DNA of 37,410 nt from a bacterium (GTDB lineage: Bacteria; UBP14; UBA6098; JAFGQG01): NCBI GenBank assembly GCA_016935765.1, contig JAFGQG010000015.1:1-37410 (forward strand). Reading direction: 5' to 3'. The notes under the pieces are model-generated. The model had not been told where the DNA came from and did not search any database. It was given only the letters and a program-made list of their open reading frames with translations. The position numbers and the translations under genes were made by a program. Below, piece by piece: positions 1 to 11,400 of the stretch. The stretch's first letter is position 1. Each line of letters opens with the position of its first letter.

Positions 1-288
1 AACCAGAAATATAGTGATTCCTAAGGCGACAGCTCTCACGTAATCCCTTTAAACTCAAGCAATTAAACCTAAGAGAAAATCCCTGAGATTTGAAATGTAC
101 TTTTATTTGGTATATTCCAGCATACAAAGTCAACGCACTCCTACACCCACCCCGCTTTTATTGTTGTCCTGAACAGCTATTGTCTTTCTTCATTCTCCCA
201 TCATTTACCCCCGCCCACTTAATACCAAATACTGGCTATTTTTACCCACCATTTTTTGAATCTTCAATCGTTAATCGATATTCATTAT
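1..288. other. Non-coding left edge with degenerate repeats
   Basis: I see no convincing gene here; the open frames lack a ribosome site and have no protein-like composition. The stretch holds two blocks (121-153 and 259-294) that recur almost unchanged at 14645-14677 and 14701-14736, downstream of the Nudix gene. The second block runs into the end of the threonine aldolase gene, so the aldolase stop codon lies inside the repeat. Confidence 0.7.
121..153. repeat. Dispersed intergenic repeat A, copy 1
   Basis: About 30 of 33 bases match positions 14645-14677. Both copies contain CATACAAAGT followed by ACTCCTACACCCACCCC, and the three differences are all C/T. Both copies lie downstream of a minus-strand gene, so the element may belong to a family placed at gene ends. 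Confidence 0.75.
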
Positions 289-294
289 TCAGTT
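259..294. repeat. Dispersed intergenic repeat B, copy 1
   Basis: About 33 of 36 bases match positions 14701-14736. On the minus strand it reads as a degenerate run of GAATAT/GATTAA-like heptamers. It overlaps the last codon and stop of the threonine aldolase gene, whose TGA (289-291) is part of the repeat. Confidence 0.75.
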
Positions 295-1332
295 CGTTTC
301 TCCCATCACTTCCCGCAATGCGACCAAAGCAATATCGATATCCTCTTCCGTGATGCCGTAATGTGTCACTGCCCGAAAGCGCTTGGGTCCTGTCGATAAT
401 AACTTGACGCCCCTATCACCCAGGCGGTTCACTAGCTCATCAGGTGTTAGTTTATCTGTGGTTATGTCGAAATAAATGATATTCGTCTTGATACGGTCCA
501 GCTCGGTAGCCAGTCCGGGTATCCCGGCGATACCTTCAGCCAGCTTGCGCGCGTTGAAATGGTCTTCATGCAGGCGTTGTGGCATTTCCTCGACAGCCTT
601 TATCCCAGCTGCGGCTATTATCCCTACCTGTCTCATGCCGCCACCGAGAACCTTGCGGTTACGGCGCGCCTCCGCAATGAACTCATCCGTTCCGCACACC
701 ATCGAGCCGATGGGCGCGGAGAGTCCTTTCGAGAGGCAGAACATCACCGAGTCAACGCTGCGGGTGAAGGTGGTAACATCGACACCGAGTGCGACTGCAG
801 CGTTGAATACTCGCGCGCCGTCGAGATGAACGGAAATCCCGCGCTCCTTCGCGAATTGGCATACCGACTCGATATACCCGGGAGTAAGCACCCCGCCATA
901 GCAGCGGTTATGCGTGTTCTCCAGGCATATCAGCCGGGTGCGGGGCCAGTGAACATTGTCCCCCCTGACCGCTGCTTCGATGTCCTCAAGCTTGATAGTA
1001 CCGTCGGGCTGGTTGGGCACTAAGTGTGGATGAATCCCCCCTACAGCGGACATACTCCCCGCTTCGTTCAGAAAAATGTGCGAAACGTCACCGAGAATAA
1101 CCTCCTCCCCGCGTGCGCAATGGGTGAGGGCGCATACCAGGTTTGCCATGGTTCCGCTGGGGACGAACATAGAAGCTTCCTTGCCCACCCTCTTCGCTGA
1201 AATTTCCTCAAGGCGCTGAGCAGTAGGGTCGTCTCCGAGGACATCGTCGCCCAATTCGGCGTTCATAATAGCCTCCATCATCGATGGCGTCGGCTTGGTT
1301 ACAGTATCGCTTCTTAAATCTACAATTCTCAT
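289..1332 (-). CDS. ltaE: Low-specificity L-threonine aldolase
   Basis: PLP-dependent (fold type I) enzyme that cleaves L-threonine or allo-threonine to glycine and acetaldehyde in the cytosol. Its 347 residues match the family's usual 330-350. Family marks are visible in order: N-terminal DLRSDTVTKP (5-14), SGTMAN (59-64) for phosphate binding, ENTHN (138-142), HLDGAR (169-174) with the Asp that contacts the pyridine nitrogen, SKGLSAPIGS (201-210) with the Schiff-base lysine K202, and R234 in GGGMRQ. The ATG is preceded by GGAGGATAA, and a promoter-like pair sits just upstream at 1350-1377, so it is probably transcribed alone. The stop codon falls within a dispersed repeat, so the last residues may be repeat-derived. 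Function is secure at family level; substrate stereo-preference is not visible. Confidence 0.95.
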   Translation of the reverse strand: MRIVDLRSDTVTKPTPSMMEAIMNAELGDDVLGDDPTAQRLEEISAKRVGKEASMFVPSGTMANLVCALTHCARGEEVILGDVSHIFLNEAGSMSAVGGIHPHLVPNQPDGTIKLEDIEAAVRGDNVHWPRTRLICLENTHNRCYGGVLTPGYIESVCQFAKERGISVHLDGARVFNAAVALGVDVTTFTRSVDSVMFCLSKGLSAPIGSMVCGTDEFIAEARRNRKVLGGGMRQVGIIAAAGIKAVEEMPQRLHEDHFNARKLAEGIAGIPGLATELDRIKTNIIYFDITTDKLTPDELVNRLGDRGVKLLSTGPKRFRAVTHYGITEEDIDIALVALREVMGETN

Positions 1333-1349
1333 TTATCCTCCATCATAAA

Positions 1350-1377
1350 TTTATATCATTTGCAATCATTATTTCAA
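1350..1377 (-). promoter_or_regulatory. Putative promoter of threonine aldolase gene
   Basis: Reading the minus strand, TTGAAA (1377-1372), a 16-base spacer and TATAAA (1355-1350) resemble a sigma-70 promoter, about 18 bases before the start codon at 1332. This is a pattern match by eye. Confidence 0.45.
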
Positions 1378-1454
1378 AAAAACATTATTGAACTTGTGAA
1401 GTTGTAATATCCTCTTACATGCGGGTTTACAAAAACATTTAAAATATCTCTTTT

Positions 1455-3419
1455 TTATTTTAAATAAAGAACCTTTCGTGAATCTGAAAACTCTCCGTAT
1501 CTGACTTTGACCAGGTATAAGCCAGAACTTACATTTGGTTCTGGTCGCCATGAAAATTCCCCCTTTCGACTCCGATAATCATTGGACCCACTTTCCCCAA
1601 TGGATTGGGGGAAAGAATTGTTTAAGTTTGGAAAGGCGTCCTTGCCTTGTATGGACAGGCATCCCTCCCTGTCGGAGATAACCAGTCTTCCGTTCATATC
1701 GTAAATTTCCATCTGTAAGGGCGTTACATGTAACGCCCGTACTCCAGCAATTTCAATATTAACAATTGAATTAAACGGATTAGGATAACACAGAATATCG
1801 AACTTGTCAATAGTAATTGGGGATTCTTCTACACCAGTGTCTATGTTTATCAATCTCCCAGCGGATTCGTATCGGGGAACGAAATCAGGATCGGTGCAGT
1901 ATTCCACAAGCGCTTCATAAGCGGTTATATCGAGTGTATCGACACCTGGAATTGAATACCCGATCATATCCAGGGCAAATATAAGGAGCGTGTTCCCGCC
2001 AATCAGGTAGGTTTCGGTATCGTTCCAGGGCTCACCGCCAACGGTCCAGCTATCAGTCTGGACTCTTGTAAACGGGAATCCGTTTGGATTGAAGCGAAGG
2101 TGCATGCCGCTGAATTCGGGGAAGACCGAGTAGTCGATATCGGAGCCATAGAGAGAGATCTCGAGCAATTCCCTGAGTTGCGCGCCGGATACTTCGAAAA
2201 CCACGAGAGGCGCGTTCAAACCGCTTTCCTCGTCGAGTCCCATGGGCATCGCTCTGAAGAGGTCTGCGTAGGTAACCGGTCCTTCATAGATTCGCATTCT
2301 TAGTGAACCGCGCGCATCAAATGCCACATCGGCGCTTGTAACAGCCCTATACGCGTCAGTAACCAGATTGCCTTCCGGGGTGTCCGAGTAACCTGTGCCC
2401 CCGGAAGCCACCGGGTGATTGGATATGTCCGATTCGGCATAAAATGCCACAGTTGAGTAAGGATCGAGTCCAACTCTCGGGTGCGCGCTTATATAATCCC
2501 TGTAAACATCAAGCATCGCCCTTGCGGATGGATCATGCGCGATCGCGTCGTTAAGATGGATAGCTTCCCAGTAGAGGTACTCCAGTCCTTCACCGGGCAC
2601 ATATTCCATGGCGAGGTGTCCCACGCACCGGTTATACGCTCCGGCTTTCACTATGGGAGTGCTGTCGGACCCGTGGTAAGCCCAGATCGGCTCTTCCAAG
2701 ATAGCATGATCATGCCCTCCAATAATAGCGTCTAACCATGGGATTCTCGTGCCGAGAGACTCATCATCCCAGTAACTCAGATGTGTCAAAGCTACTGATG
2801 CATCGACCTCTGGTGGAAGCGTCAGAGTATCCACGGCAGGTATTATGTCTGTCAATTCCAGGGGATCTGGCCATCCTGCTACATTGGTTTCCTGGGTGCA
2901 TAGACCCACGATAGCGATCCGGATGGTATCCCCGGGTTCGTCGCCTGGTACGGGGAAGATACGGTAGGGTTCCATCGCAGCCTGCAGGTTCGGGAATCCA
3001 GGAGCATCAAGGTTCGCGCAGACAAGCGGAACGTCCATCATCCCAAGTATGGAATCGAGCACATAGGGTCCGTACTCGAACTCATGATTACCGATAGCAA
3101 AAACCCGAATGCCGGCAGCAAGCCAGAGGTCGTACATCGCGAGCCCCCTTGTCGTAGTGGATAGAAAATCCCCCGAGATTATGTCTCCGGCATGGACACA
3201 GATGATGTCCGGGTAGAGTTCCCGAAGCCAATTCAGGACCGTCACAGCTCGGGGGTACCCTCCATAAGGAGCTTCCAGAGAGGCGGGGTCGCGCGGTCCA
3301 AAGGTCTCCATGATTGCGTGACAATCATTTACTAACGCAAAATGTACGGTTGCAGCAAGCGCCATATTAGCAAAGACCAGTAAAATAAATAACACAAAAA
3401 TAGAATTTCTAAATTCCAT
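1455..3419 (-). CDS. Secreted 5'-nucleotidase/metallophosphatase-like protein with T9SS sorting domain
   Basis: Likely exported or cell-surface phosphoesterase acting on nucleotides or similar phosphomonoesters. A signal peptide (1-22, ending ALA) leads into a calcineurin-like metallophosphatase domain (about 25-290) with metal-ligand motifs DCH (32-34), AGD (77-79), GNHEFEYG (110-117), THL (212-214) and GGHDH (234-238). A 5'-nucleotidase C-terminal-like domain follows (about 310-500), including EGNLVTDAYR and ARGSLRM. The last ~110 residues are a T9SS type-A-like sorting domain with CYPNPFNS, IYDMNGRLV and SGLYLVKV...KVLYLK. That domain has an unusually long second loop whose DNA holds three inverted repeats, and a first loop encoded by a 28-nt palindrome shared with the gene ending at 15924. 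First-motif DCHA instead of the usual DxHG is a mild deviation. Substrate is unknown. Confidence 0.88.
   Translation of the reverse strand: MEFRNSIFVLFILLVFANMALAATVHFALVNDCHAIMETFGPRDPASLEAPYGGYPRAVTVLNWLRELYPDIICVHAGDIISGDFLSTTTRGLAMYDLWLAAGIRVFAIGNHEFEYGPYVLDSILGMMDVPLVCANLDAPGFPNLQAAMEPYRIFPVPGDEPGDTIRIAIVGLCTQETNVAGWPDPLELTDIIPAVDTLTLPPEVDASVALTHLSYWDDESLGTRIPWLDAIIGGHDHAILEEPIWAYHGSDSTPIVKAGAYNRCVGHLAMEYVPGEGLEYLYWEAIHLNDAIAHDPSARAMLDVYRDYISAHPRVGLDPYSTVAFYAESDISNHPVASGGTGYSDTPEGNLVTDAYRAVTSADVAFDARGSLRMRIYEGPVTYADLFRAMPMGLDEESGLNAPLVVFEVSGAQLRELLEISLYGSDIDYSVFPEFSGMHLRFNPNGFPFTRVQTDSWTVGGEPWNDTETYLIGGNTLLIFALDMIGYSIPGVDTLDITAYEALVEYCTDPDFVPRYESAGRLINIDTGVEESPITIDKFDILCYPNPFNSIVNIEIAGVRALHVTPLQMEIYDMNGRLVISDREGCLSIQGKDAFPNLNNSFPQSIGESGSNDYRSRKGEFSWRPEPNVSSGLYLVKVRYGEFSDSRKVLYLK
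1591..1615. repeat. In-frame inverted repeat in sorting-domain loop
   Basis: CTTTCCCCAAT, spacer GG, then ATTGGGGGAAAG: an 11-base stem with one bulged G. It lies inside the coding region of the metallophosphatase, in the loop after IYDMNGRLV. Confidence 0.8.
1633..1648. repeat. In-frame inverted repeat (AAGGC/GCCTT)
   Basis: AAGGC, six-base spacer, GCCTT. It stands next to the inverted repeat at 1654-1673 in the same sorting-domain loop. On its own the 5-base stem is weak; its position in a cluster makes it notable. Confidence 0.6.
1654..1673. repeat. In-frame inverted repeat (GACAGG/CCTGTC)
   Basis: GACAGG, eight-base spacer, CCTGTC, within the same long second loop of the metallophosphatase sorting domain. 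Confidence 0.65.
1715..1742. repeat. 28-nt palindromic element, copy 1, in frame
   Basis: The core GGGCGTTACATGTAACGCCC (1719-1738) is a perfect 20-base palindrome flanked by GTA and TAC, one mismatch over 28 bases. It encodes ALHVTP-containing residues in the first loop of the metallophosphatase sorting domain. An identical 28-base copy is at 16160-16187. Confidence 0.92.
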
Positions 3420-3432
3420 GTCCTTTTTATCC

Positions 3433-3450
3433 TCTTTGGGATACCAAAGA
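3433..3450. repeat. Inverted repeat next to metallophosphatase start
   Basis: TCTTTGG, four-base spacer, CCAAAGA. It lies in the leader just before the AGAGG/AAGGA ribosome-site region of the gene starting at 3419. It could be an operator or a leader hairpin that affects translation; nothing else supports either role. Confidence 0.45.
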
Positions 3451-3544
3451 ATCTTATCCCGTTGTTAAACAAATTAATGGTCTATTATCTCATAAATTCT
3501 TTGAAAACTTTTTTAGTTAACCACTTAGTTATTACTAATTTCAT

Positions 3545-3573
3545 AAAATAACGGTAAAATATAAATATGTCAA
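3545..3573 (-). promoter_or_regulatory. Putative promoter for the metallophosphatase gene
   Basis: On the minus strand TTGACA (3573-3568), 17-base spacer, TATTTT (3550-3545). It would give a leader of about 120 bases before the start at 3419, containing the inverted repeat at 3433-3450. Confidence 0.4.
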
Positions 3574-3651
3574 ATTATAAATATCAGCATGCTGACTGAA
3601 TCAAATACACCATTATAAGTTAAATAGTACTTAATATGACTGACAAAAGAA

Positions 3652-5301
3652 TCAACCCGAATCCTGATTCGCAGCCCGAATAGAATCTTCGTATTCGATA
3701 AGTTCATGAGTGGTGCGAATGTAGTACTCGATCATGCTGTTATGTGGGTCGATCTTCAATGCATCTTCCCAAACTTCGATGGCTTTATTGAAATCCTTGA
3801 TGGTGAAGTAGGTGAGTCCCAGGTCTTCCAGGAGCTTCAAATCTGTGTAGAGTTCCCTTGTACGTTCCCAGTAGTAGATAGTCTTACCCAGCTCCTTCTC
3901 CTCGGCGTACAGCAACCCCATATTATAATAACTTGCCCAGTTTCGGGGGTCTAACCTAATAGCCTTCTGGAATTCCTCCCGGGCATCGTCTAAATTCCCA
4001 CGCTCAAGGTAGATAGCCCCGAGAGTGTTACGCGCTGTAGCAAGACGCGGATATTCTTCAACCATATACTCCCAGAATTTAAGACCGCTAGTGAAGAGCT
4101 GAGTTCGCTTATTCGTCACAAGGACAGAAGCAGCCATTGCAATTATCACAATTACAAAGACCGTATATTTTAACCAGGTCGTCTTTGATTGTATCAACCC
4201 ATGAAGGATAATTCCGAGGACCAGGCAGAATGCCAGGGAGGGAAAGTAGAGAACGCATTCTTTACAGCCCAGATCGACGGGAATAATATTGACAATCGGT
4301 AAAATTGATAGCAAAAAAAGCAGGATGGAAAATGATATCAAATGCTTCCTGTTATAGAAATAAAAGGTGAGAGCTGCCAGTACGAGAAAAACGGGAATTC
4401 CAGCGATATTTGAGAAGGTAAAAAACCTACCAGTTAGATTCAAGCTGGGATAGAACTCGAATTTAAGGGGTAAAATAATCTTCCCGATGTAGTACAGCCC
4501 AAGAGTGAAAGAATTGCCTAATCTTGAAAAGAACGGAAGCCCATCGACAACTCGAAGTGAGCTTAGAGGACCGAGCACCACGTACCGATGCAGGATATAA
4601 AAGGCTAATACCACCGCATAGGTCAGGAAGTACCTCAGTATTATCAGCGGCTCAATTTGGAAATCCCTGTCCAGCTTTTCTTTAGCTATAAGTACGAGGG
4701 GTATTATCGCCACAGTGAATGCGGCGGTCGCTCTTGACAGGAGAGCGAGGTAGAATGTAACGAAGCTGATGATGAACCATATTTGCTTCTTTTTTTGCAC
4801 GTGTAAAAGCAGAAGGATAAGTGTGAGCAGCGAGAAGAGAGTGGAGAAGAGCTCCGGGCGTCCGGATATCCAGGCAACGGCGTTTACGTGGATCGGGTGG
4901 ACAGCAAAAAGGAGGGCGGTAAAAAACGCAAGGAGTTTCTTGCGAGTGAGCAGGATAAGCAGCCAGAAGATTAGCAGGCAATTGATAGCGTGGAGCATGG
5001 TATTCCTGAAGTGGAACCCGCGCGGATTGAGACCGAAGAGCTGATAATCGACTATGTACGAGCATAGCACTACCGGTCTGAAGAACGCCAGTTCATTCGG
5101 TTGATTCACCTTGTAGTGTATTCTGAAGGATTTGGGTATATTCTCCAGGTGGGAGAGAAATTGTGTGTTGTTCACGATGAGCGTTTCATCGTCCGCGATG
5201 AATTTACCGTCGAGGGAGTTGAAGTAGGTGAAGAAGGCGACGAGAAGTAAAATTACAGCAAGAACAGCGGTGCTATATATTTTTGTGCTTTGGTCTTTCA
5301 A
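3652..5301 (-). CDS. GT-C-type membrane glycosyltransferase-like protein with C-terminal TPRs
   Basis: A multi-pass inner-membrane protein of 549 residues resembling the TMTC/PMT-like GT-C families, which transfer sugars from polyprenyl-phosphate donors on the outer face of the membrane. After the first membrane segment comes an acidic DDE motif in the first loop (FIADDET, 35-41), the usual place of the GT-C catalytic Asp. FRPVVLCSYIVDYQLFG and HPIHVNAVAWISGRPE are TMTC-like segments. About ten membrane segments run to about residue 400, followed by three TPR units (about 420-525) such as LGAIYLERGNLDDAREEF. The start is TTG with AGGT upstream; no in-frame ATG occurs until after the first membrane segments, so TTG is preferred. 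Donor and acceptor are unknown. Glycosylation of the nearby secreted proteins is possible but only inferred. Confidence 0.75.
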   Translation of the reverse strand: MKDQSTKIYSTAVLAVILLLVAFFTYFNSLDGKFIADDETLIVNNTQFLSHLENIPKSFRIHYKVNQPNELAFFRPVVLCSYIVDYQLFGLNPRGFHFRNTMLHAINCLLIFWLLILLTRKKLLAFFTALLFAVHPIHVNAVAWISGRPELFSTLFSLLTLILLLLHVQKKKQIWFIISFVTFYLALLSRATAAFTVAIIPLVLIAKEKLDRDFQIEPLIILRYFLTYAVVLAFYILHRYVVLGPLSSLRVVDGLPFFSRLGNSFTLGLYYIGKIILPLKFEFYPSLNLTGRFFTFSNIAGIPVFLVLAALTFYFYNRKHLISFSILLFLLSILPIVNIIPVDLGCKECVLYFPSLAFCLVLGIILHGLIQSKTTWLKYTVFVIVIIAMAASVLVTNKRTQLFTSGLKFWEYMVEEYPRLATARNTLGAIYLERGNLDDAREEFQKAIRLDPRNWASYYNMGLLYAEEKELGKTIYYWERTRELYTDLKLLEDLGLTYFTIKDFNKAIEVWEDALKIDPHNSMIEYYIRTTHELIEYEDSIRAANQDSG

Positions 5302-5335
5302 TTTAATACCTGGGCTTTTTGGTGTTTCATGAAAA

Positions 5336-5363
5336 ATTATATACGAAATAAGAATTAAAGCAA
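5336..5363 (-). promoter_or_regulatory. Putative promoter for the GT-C/TPR gene
   Basis: On the minus strand TTGCTT (5363-5358), 16-base spacer, perfect TATAAT (5341-5336), about 35 bases before the TTG start at 5301. The -35 box is weak and the -10 box is strong. Confidence 0.45.
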
Positions 5364-5463
5364 TATAAATGTTGATGAAGTCAGAGAATTTGTTTCTACT
5401 AAATTTAGGGGCACGGTTTTCAAATATGGTCTTTAAAAAGAATAGAACAGTATGATGGTAATG

Positions 5464-8400
5464 CTATTTTAAATACAAGATTTTTTTTAAAGCATATTGG
5501 TCTTCGTATATTACACGAATTAAATAAATTCCTGATGGGATATTCTGTGGATGCCAAGAGATTGTTGAAGTTCTATTTCCTAATTCGTCTCTATTATATT
5601 GCTCTTTGACATAGTTTAAATTTAAACTAAGGTGTTCAGATAGATCTGCTATTTTTCTTCCATTGATATTGAAAACCTGTATTTGTGTATTATCATACAA
5701 TACTGTATTACCAAAAGCCTTGATAACAATATTTACAAAAGTGTTGAATGGGTTTGGAAAGGTGTGTATATCAAGTTCATATTCAGGGGTGCTCAAGTTA
5801 ACCCCAAATTCGAATGCGCCAATATCCCATTTTAGAGAGACCGGTCTTTGTGTACCATAAAAGTCAATAAGAGGCGCCCAGATTATTTCTCCCGATTTGT
5901 GGATATATAAATATTCTACACCAGCGTCAATGCATGGAGATGTCTCGGGAAGCTGTAAGAAGGTATCTATAAACGCAGGATTATCCGAGATAATACCAGA
6001 ACCAAATGTGATTTCTCCCGCTCCAGGTTCTATATAACAATAAGTCATTTCTAAATCTGAATAAGCGATAAGTACTGAACATGGAGAGGTAGCATTGTAA
6101 TATGATATATAAATAGCTTCTTCAACACCTGTTGGATTCTCCCATAAAATAGTATTAAATAAAGTTACTCGTGATTTATTTCTACAATAAATACCAATTC
6201 CATGGGAACTAGCTGAATTTAAACCTATTGTATTGTTAATTGATATAAACCGAGATTGTGTTTCCAAGTACATTGCCCCACCAATATCAGAAGCATTATT
6301 AGATAAGATATTATTGACTCCTTCAACGTCGGATTTGAATTCTAAGATTCCCCCGCCTGACTCAAGAGCACTATTATGGGTTATATAGTTGCTTTGAAGA
6401 GACGCATTTGAATAATTGAAACAAAAACCACCACCATAATCAGAGGAATTTTGTGAAATTGTATTTCCATTTATAATCGGGTTTGAAAGGTGAAAATACA
6501 ATCCTCCCCCAGCGGGAGCAGCATTTTGGGTTATTTTATTTTTTTCAACAACGGGATCAGAATCCCTAAAATAGATGCCTCCGCCATAATCCCTTGCGGT
6601 GTTATAGCGAATCAAACAATTAATAATAGACAAGTCAGTGGTGAGGCAGAAAATACCACCCCCATTACTTTGATCTGGATCACTATCGTCAAAGTCATCT
6701 GCATTGCCATATTCAATCCGGCAGTAGGCGAGTTCGCAGCTTTCTGCGGATTTATAAAACCTTAAACCTCGGTGACCATAACTTTCACCATGGAAAAGGC
6801 TTTCAATGACAGTGAAGATTATTGAATCCGTCTCATTTCCGACGGCTTTTAAAACAGCATTGGAATCCACAAAGAATTCATAATATCCGGTAAATATTAC
6901 TTCAACACCGGGATATATTATAAGTGTACTGTCAGTTGGAATAATAATGTTACATGTTACACAATAGGGGGATAGCTCCTTTGTCCAGCAACCTGATACA
7001 TTACCGCAGACGTAGCTATAATATTTATCTGTGGAAAATGAAATACATTCTAGGACAGCGTTTCCAGTCATATCGTTTGCTTGAACACACATTTCGATTT
7101 CAGAATTGTACGGCAAATCCACATAAGCAGAATCATCAAAATCAAAAGAAATTTCATAACCTAAGCAGCTATTTGGAGTAACGGTAAAATCGAGGTATTT
7201 TGAATAATCAGGATTAGTAACTGAGGTAACCCATGTCATAATAGAACTTGAATCCACCTCGGTTTCATAAACTGCACTGCATAAACCACAGATGTTAATT
7301 TTACCTGAAGTATCGATCGGTACATTAACCATTCCTTCAATGGGGTAAATCCATATAATACATGGAGGTGTTGAATCGATGAAGTATGACGGATTGTATT
7401 CATCAGCGCCTATATCCCAAGATAAATCGAAAGGTCGGTAATCGCCTTCAAAATCCTGAGAAGGGGCATATAAAACTGTATCCCATGCAGGATTATTAAT
7501 GGATACAGAATCCATACCAGAATCTATACAAGGGGAACCTGGCTGCAGGTGAAAATCGGAATGTGATAAAAATAGAGGATCAACTAAGATGTTTCCCTCT
7601 TCCCATAATACGATACTTTCATTCTGCACTTCACATTCAAGTGAATCGATGTTTGTATATGCAACACTGACATAACAAGGACGATCATAGTAGTATTCTT
7701 CATAATCATCGTAATACCAACCCTCTGCAAAAATATCATTCCCCTCGTCAGCTATATTCCCCCAAAGAATGGTATTAAATATTATGGGTTTACAATCGTA
7801 AAAGAAATATAAACCCCCACCTTTGCTGGCATTATTATTGACTATAGTATTATTTATGATAAACGGTTTACGGTTATACTTCGCTCCTATTCCTCCACCA
7901 TATAAAGCAGTATTGTTAGAAATCATATTGTTTATTATGTAATATCCTGGATCTCCACCATAATATATTCCTCCTCCACAGTTCCCGGAAACATTATAAG
8001 TTATAACATTATTACTTATAATAGGTTTTGTTGATCCTGCAATCAATACACCTCCACCGTGCCCATCTGTGCAGTTATTCATAATGATATTATCACTGAT
8101 ATAAACTTCACCATTACCGTCGCAGTATATTCCACATCCTTCGTTCAAGTTTATAAAATTATTATTGATACTAGAATATGTATAATAAAGTAAAATACCA
8201 TTGCCATTTTGGTTATTCTCAATTTCATTATTAATTACATTACACTGTGATTTGTAACAATATACAGCTGAACCTGAGAAATTATTGGATACTTTATTTT
8301 CGGAGATAATAGCATTAGAGTTATAAATATACATACCACTTCCACCTTCATCAGCATGGCTCTTAGTTATATTACAATTTTCAATAACAATGGTTGAGCT

Positions 8401-11400
8401 ATCACAATAAATTGCACCACCTTTTCTATCTTCTTCTTCTTCACCTATTGCATGTCCATATTCTATTTTACAATAGCTCAGAGAACATCCCAAAGCAGCG
8501 TTAATAAACCTTAATCCATAGAATCCACCACTGGTATCAGAAAAATTTGTATCTATAGCTGAAAAAACGATGGAGTCTGATTCAGTTCCTATTGCTTTCA
8601 ACAAAGCATTATTTTCTATTTCGAACTTAAAATGCCCTAAAAATATTACCGAACAACCAGGTTCAATAACCAAAGTACTGTCTAAAGGAATAAAGATATC
8701 ACATCCAACATATATAGGAGAATGAAGTGCTTCCCAAACACCACAAACAATACCACAAACAGTGTGGAGAGTATCGGACGAATATTCACAAGCTCCAATA
8801 TCCCAGTTTGAAAGTAAAGGTCTGGGTTTGCCCGTGTAATCTATCATTGGTGCGGTAATCGTGTCCCCTGATATAGTAATAGCAAACAGGTTTCCCGCAT
8901 CTATACATGGTGAACTTTCAAGTAAATTATAAAGGGTATCCGAGAATTGAGGTAAAACATTGATATTTCCCTCCATCCATACAATTTCTGAACCTTCTCC
9001 AGCGTAACAGTCTTCAGAATCTATATCTGAAGATGTCACAATTATAGCATTAACTCCAATTGAACTATCAGCTAAATAGATTTCGCTTCCAATGCTTGCT
9101 GAATCATTCCATAAAATGGTGTTAAAAACGTTAATTTCAGAAGAATCTCCTGCGAAAATTGCCCCACCTGATTCATTAGCAAAATTTTCAGTAATAGTGT
9201 TATTAACTATACGAACCTCGGAAAAAGTACAATGAATTGTACCACTGTTGGTTGACAGATTATCATTTATAATATTGTTTTCTATTATACTTTTCGATCC
9301 CAAAGAATATATAACTGATCCATTTCCGGATTCGTTGTAAGAAATTTTATTGCGTTGTACTTTTTGATTTTGACTGTTATTTAAAAAAGCAATAGCACCT
9401 CCTTTTTCATCTGCACCATTATTTAAAATTAAATTTTTTTCAATAGCTATTATAGAACCTTTTCCATAAACACCCCCACCCAAAATAGAATAATTATTAT
9501 AAATTGAATTATTTACTATTTTCCCCGTTGCATCTTCAATAAACCCCAAACCCCCTCCCTTTGAAGCTTTATTTTCTAGAATACTGTTATAGAATATAAA
9601 AGCAGAACCACCGCTGCAAGCAATTCCTCCACCAACACTGTCAGTAACGTTATAGGATATCCTATTATTCATTAGTTCTATATTATTAGATGATGAATAG
9701 ACTCCTCCCCCTCCATTACACGCGTAATTTCCAAAAATAATGTTATTTGCTATACTAGATTCAATATTTCTCGTGCATGCAATTCCACCTCCATAAGTCG
9801 CTGTATTTCCTGCGATAGTATTATCAGTTATCAACTGATTCCAATAATAATCGCAAAGTATCCCGCCCCCTTCGTATGCAGTTGAATTATTAGCGATTAC
9901 ATTATTCTTAATAATTGCGTTTGACTGCTTGATACATATTCCTCCATTTTGATTCCCTCGTATTGTATTATTTTTTATATTGACATCACATATATATTGA
10001 ATGTAAATTCCCCTTCCTTTATTATCTACAATTGTATTATTAATTATGTTTACATTTGACCTATAAGAACAATCGATTGTATTGCTTTTCCGGTTTTGGG
10101 TGACTGTACAATTTTCAAGGGTCAGGCTTGATTCCTTACAGTAAATTGCATCACCTCCCAATGAGCTATTATGAGTAAAATTACAGTTTTTTGCTACGAT
10201 ATTTGAATATAAGGAGTAAACTCCCCCGCCCTTATTATCATAGGCATTTCCATATTCAATTCTGCAATAAGAAAGGGTGCATATTTCAACATATTCACAC
10301 CTGATCCCGTGATGCCCCCCCGATGAATCAGTCAAGAAAGTATCGAGAGCAGTAAAAATAATCGAATCTGCTTCAGAGCCAATTGCTATTAAGGTAGCAT
10401 TCCTATCGACACAAAACTTATAATTTCCCAGAAAAATTATTTTACATCCTGGTTCGATAACTAATGTGCTATCTGGTGGGATATGAACATCACAGCTTAT
10501 ATAATATGGTGATTCAGAAACTCTCCATACTCCACTGATGTTTCCACAAGTGAATTCTACAGTGTCAATACCAAATTCAAAAGCTCCCATATCCCATCCA
10601 GGACCAAAGGGACGTGGATAATTCCTGATGTCAACAAATGGGGCATAAATTGAATCACTCCATAAATTGAAAGTATAACCCCTTCCTGAATCGATGCATG
10701 GTGAAATTGAAGAAAGTTGATACGTGGGAATTTCAAATAGAGGATTATAATATATATTACCTGAATTCCAGTAAACGAAGCTAGCATGTTCTTCACCACC
10801 TACCCCGGCTGAGTCGATGTCACAATAGGAAAAATATATAGAACACTGGATCATACTATCCGCACTGTCAGTAAAGCCTACATGTATTTCTTGCCCAAAC
10901 CCAGCAGTGTCTTCCCAGAAAATATTGTTTAATAAGCTTAAATTAACGCCGTTTCTAAGGGAAATTGCCCCCCCAATGGAATCAGCAACATTTCCAGTAA
11001 TGGTATTGTTTAGCATAGTTAGTCTCGAATTTTTAATTATTTGAATTCCTCCCCCTGCGATTGCTGAATTTTTCGCCAGGATATTGTTGCTAAAATTCCC
11101 AGCAGAATTTACAATACTTAACCCTCCTCCATACAAAGAATGATTATTCTCAAATTTGTTTCGGGTTATTGTAATTAATTGGTTGTCTAAGCAGGCAATG
11201 CCACCACCTTGTTCGGAACAATTGTTACGTGAAAAAGCATTACCGGTTATATAAACATTTGAGGAACAAGCAAACAGACCTCCGCCAATACTATCAGCAT
11301 GATTATTAAGGAATTGGCTGTTCTCGATATTAATTTTACAGTCTCTAATATAAATTCCTCCTCCATATAGGGCATTGCATTTTGTTATTTGACAACTACT

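Noticed and set aside
90..353. Plus-strand open frame of 87 codons at the left edge
   Set aside because: Made largely of the dispersed repeats and overlaps the aldolase end; not protein-like.
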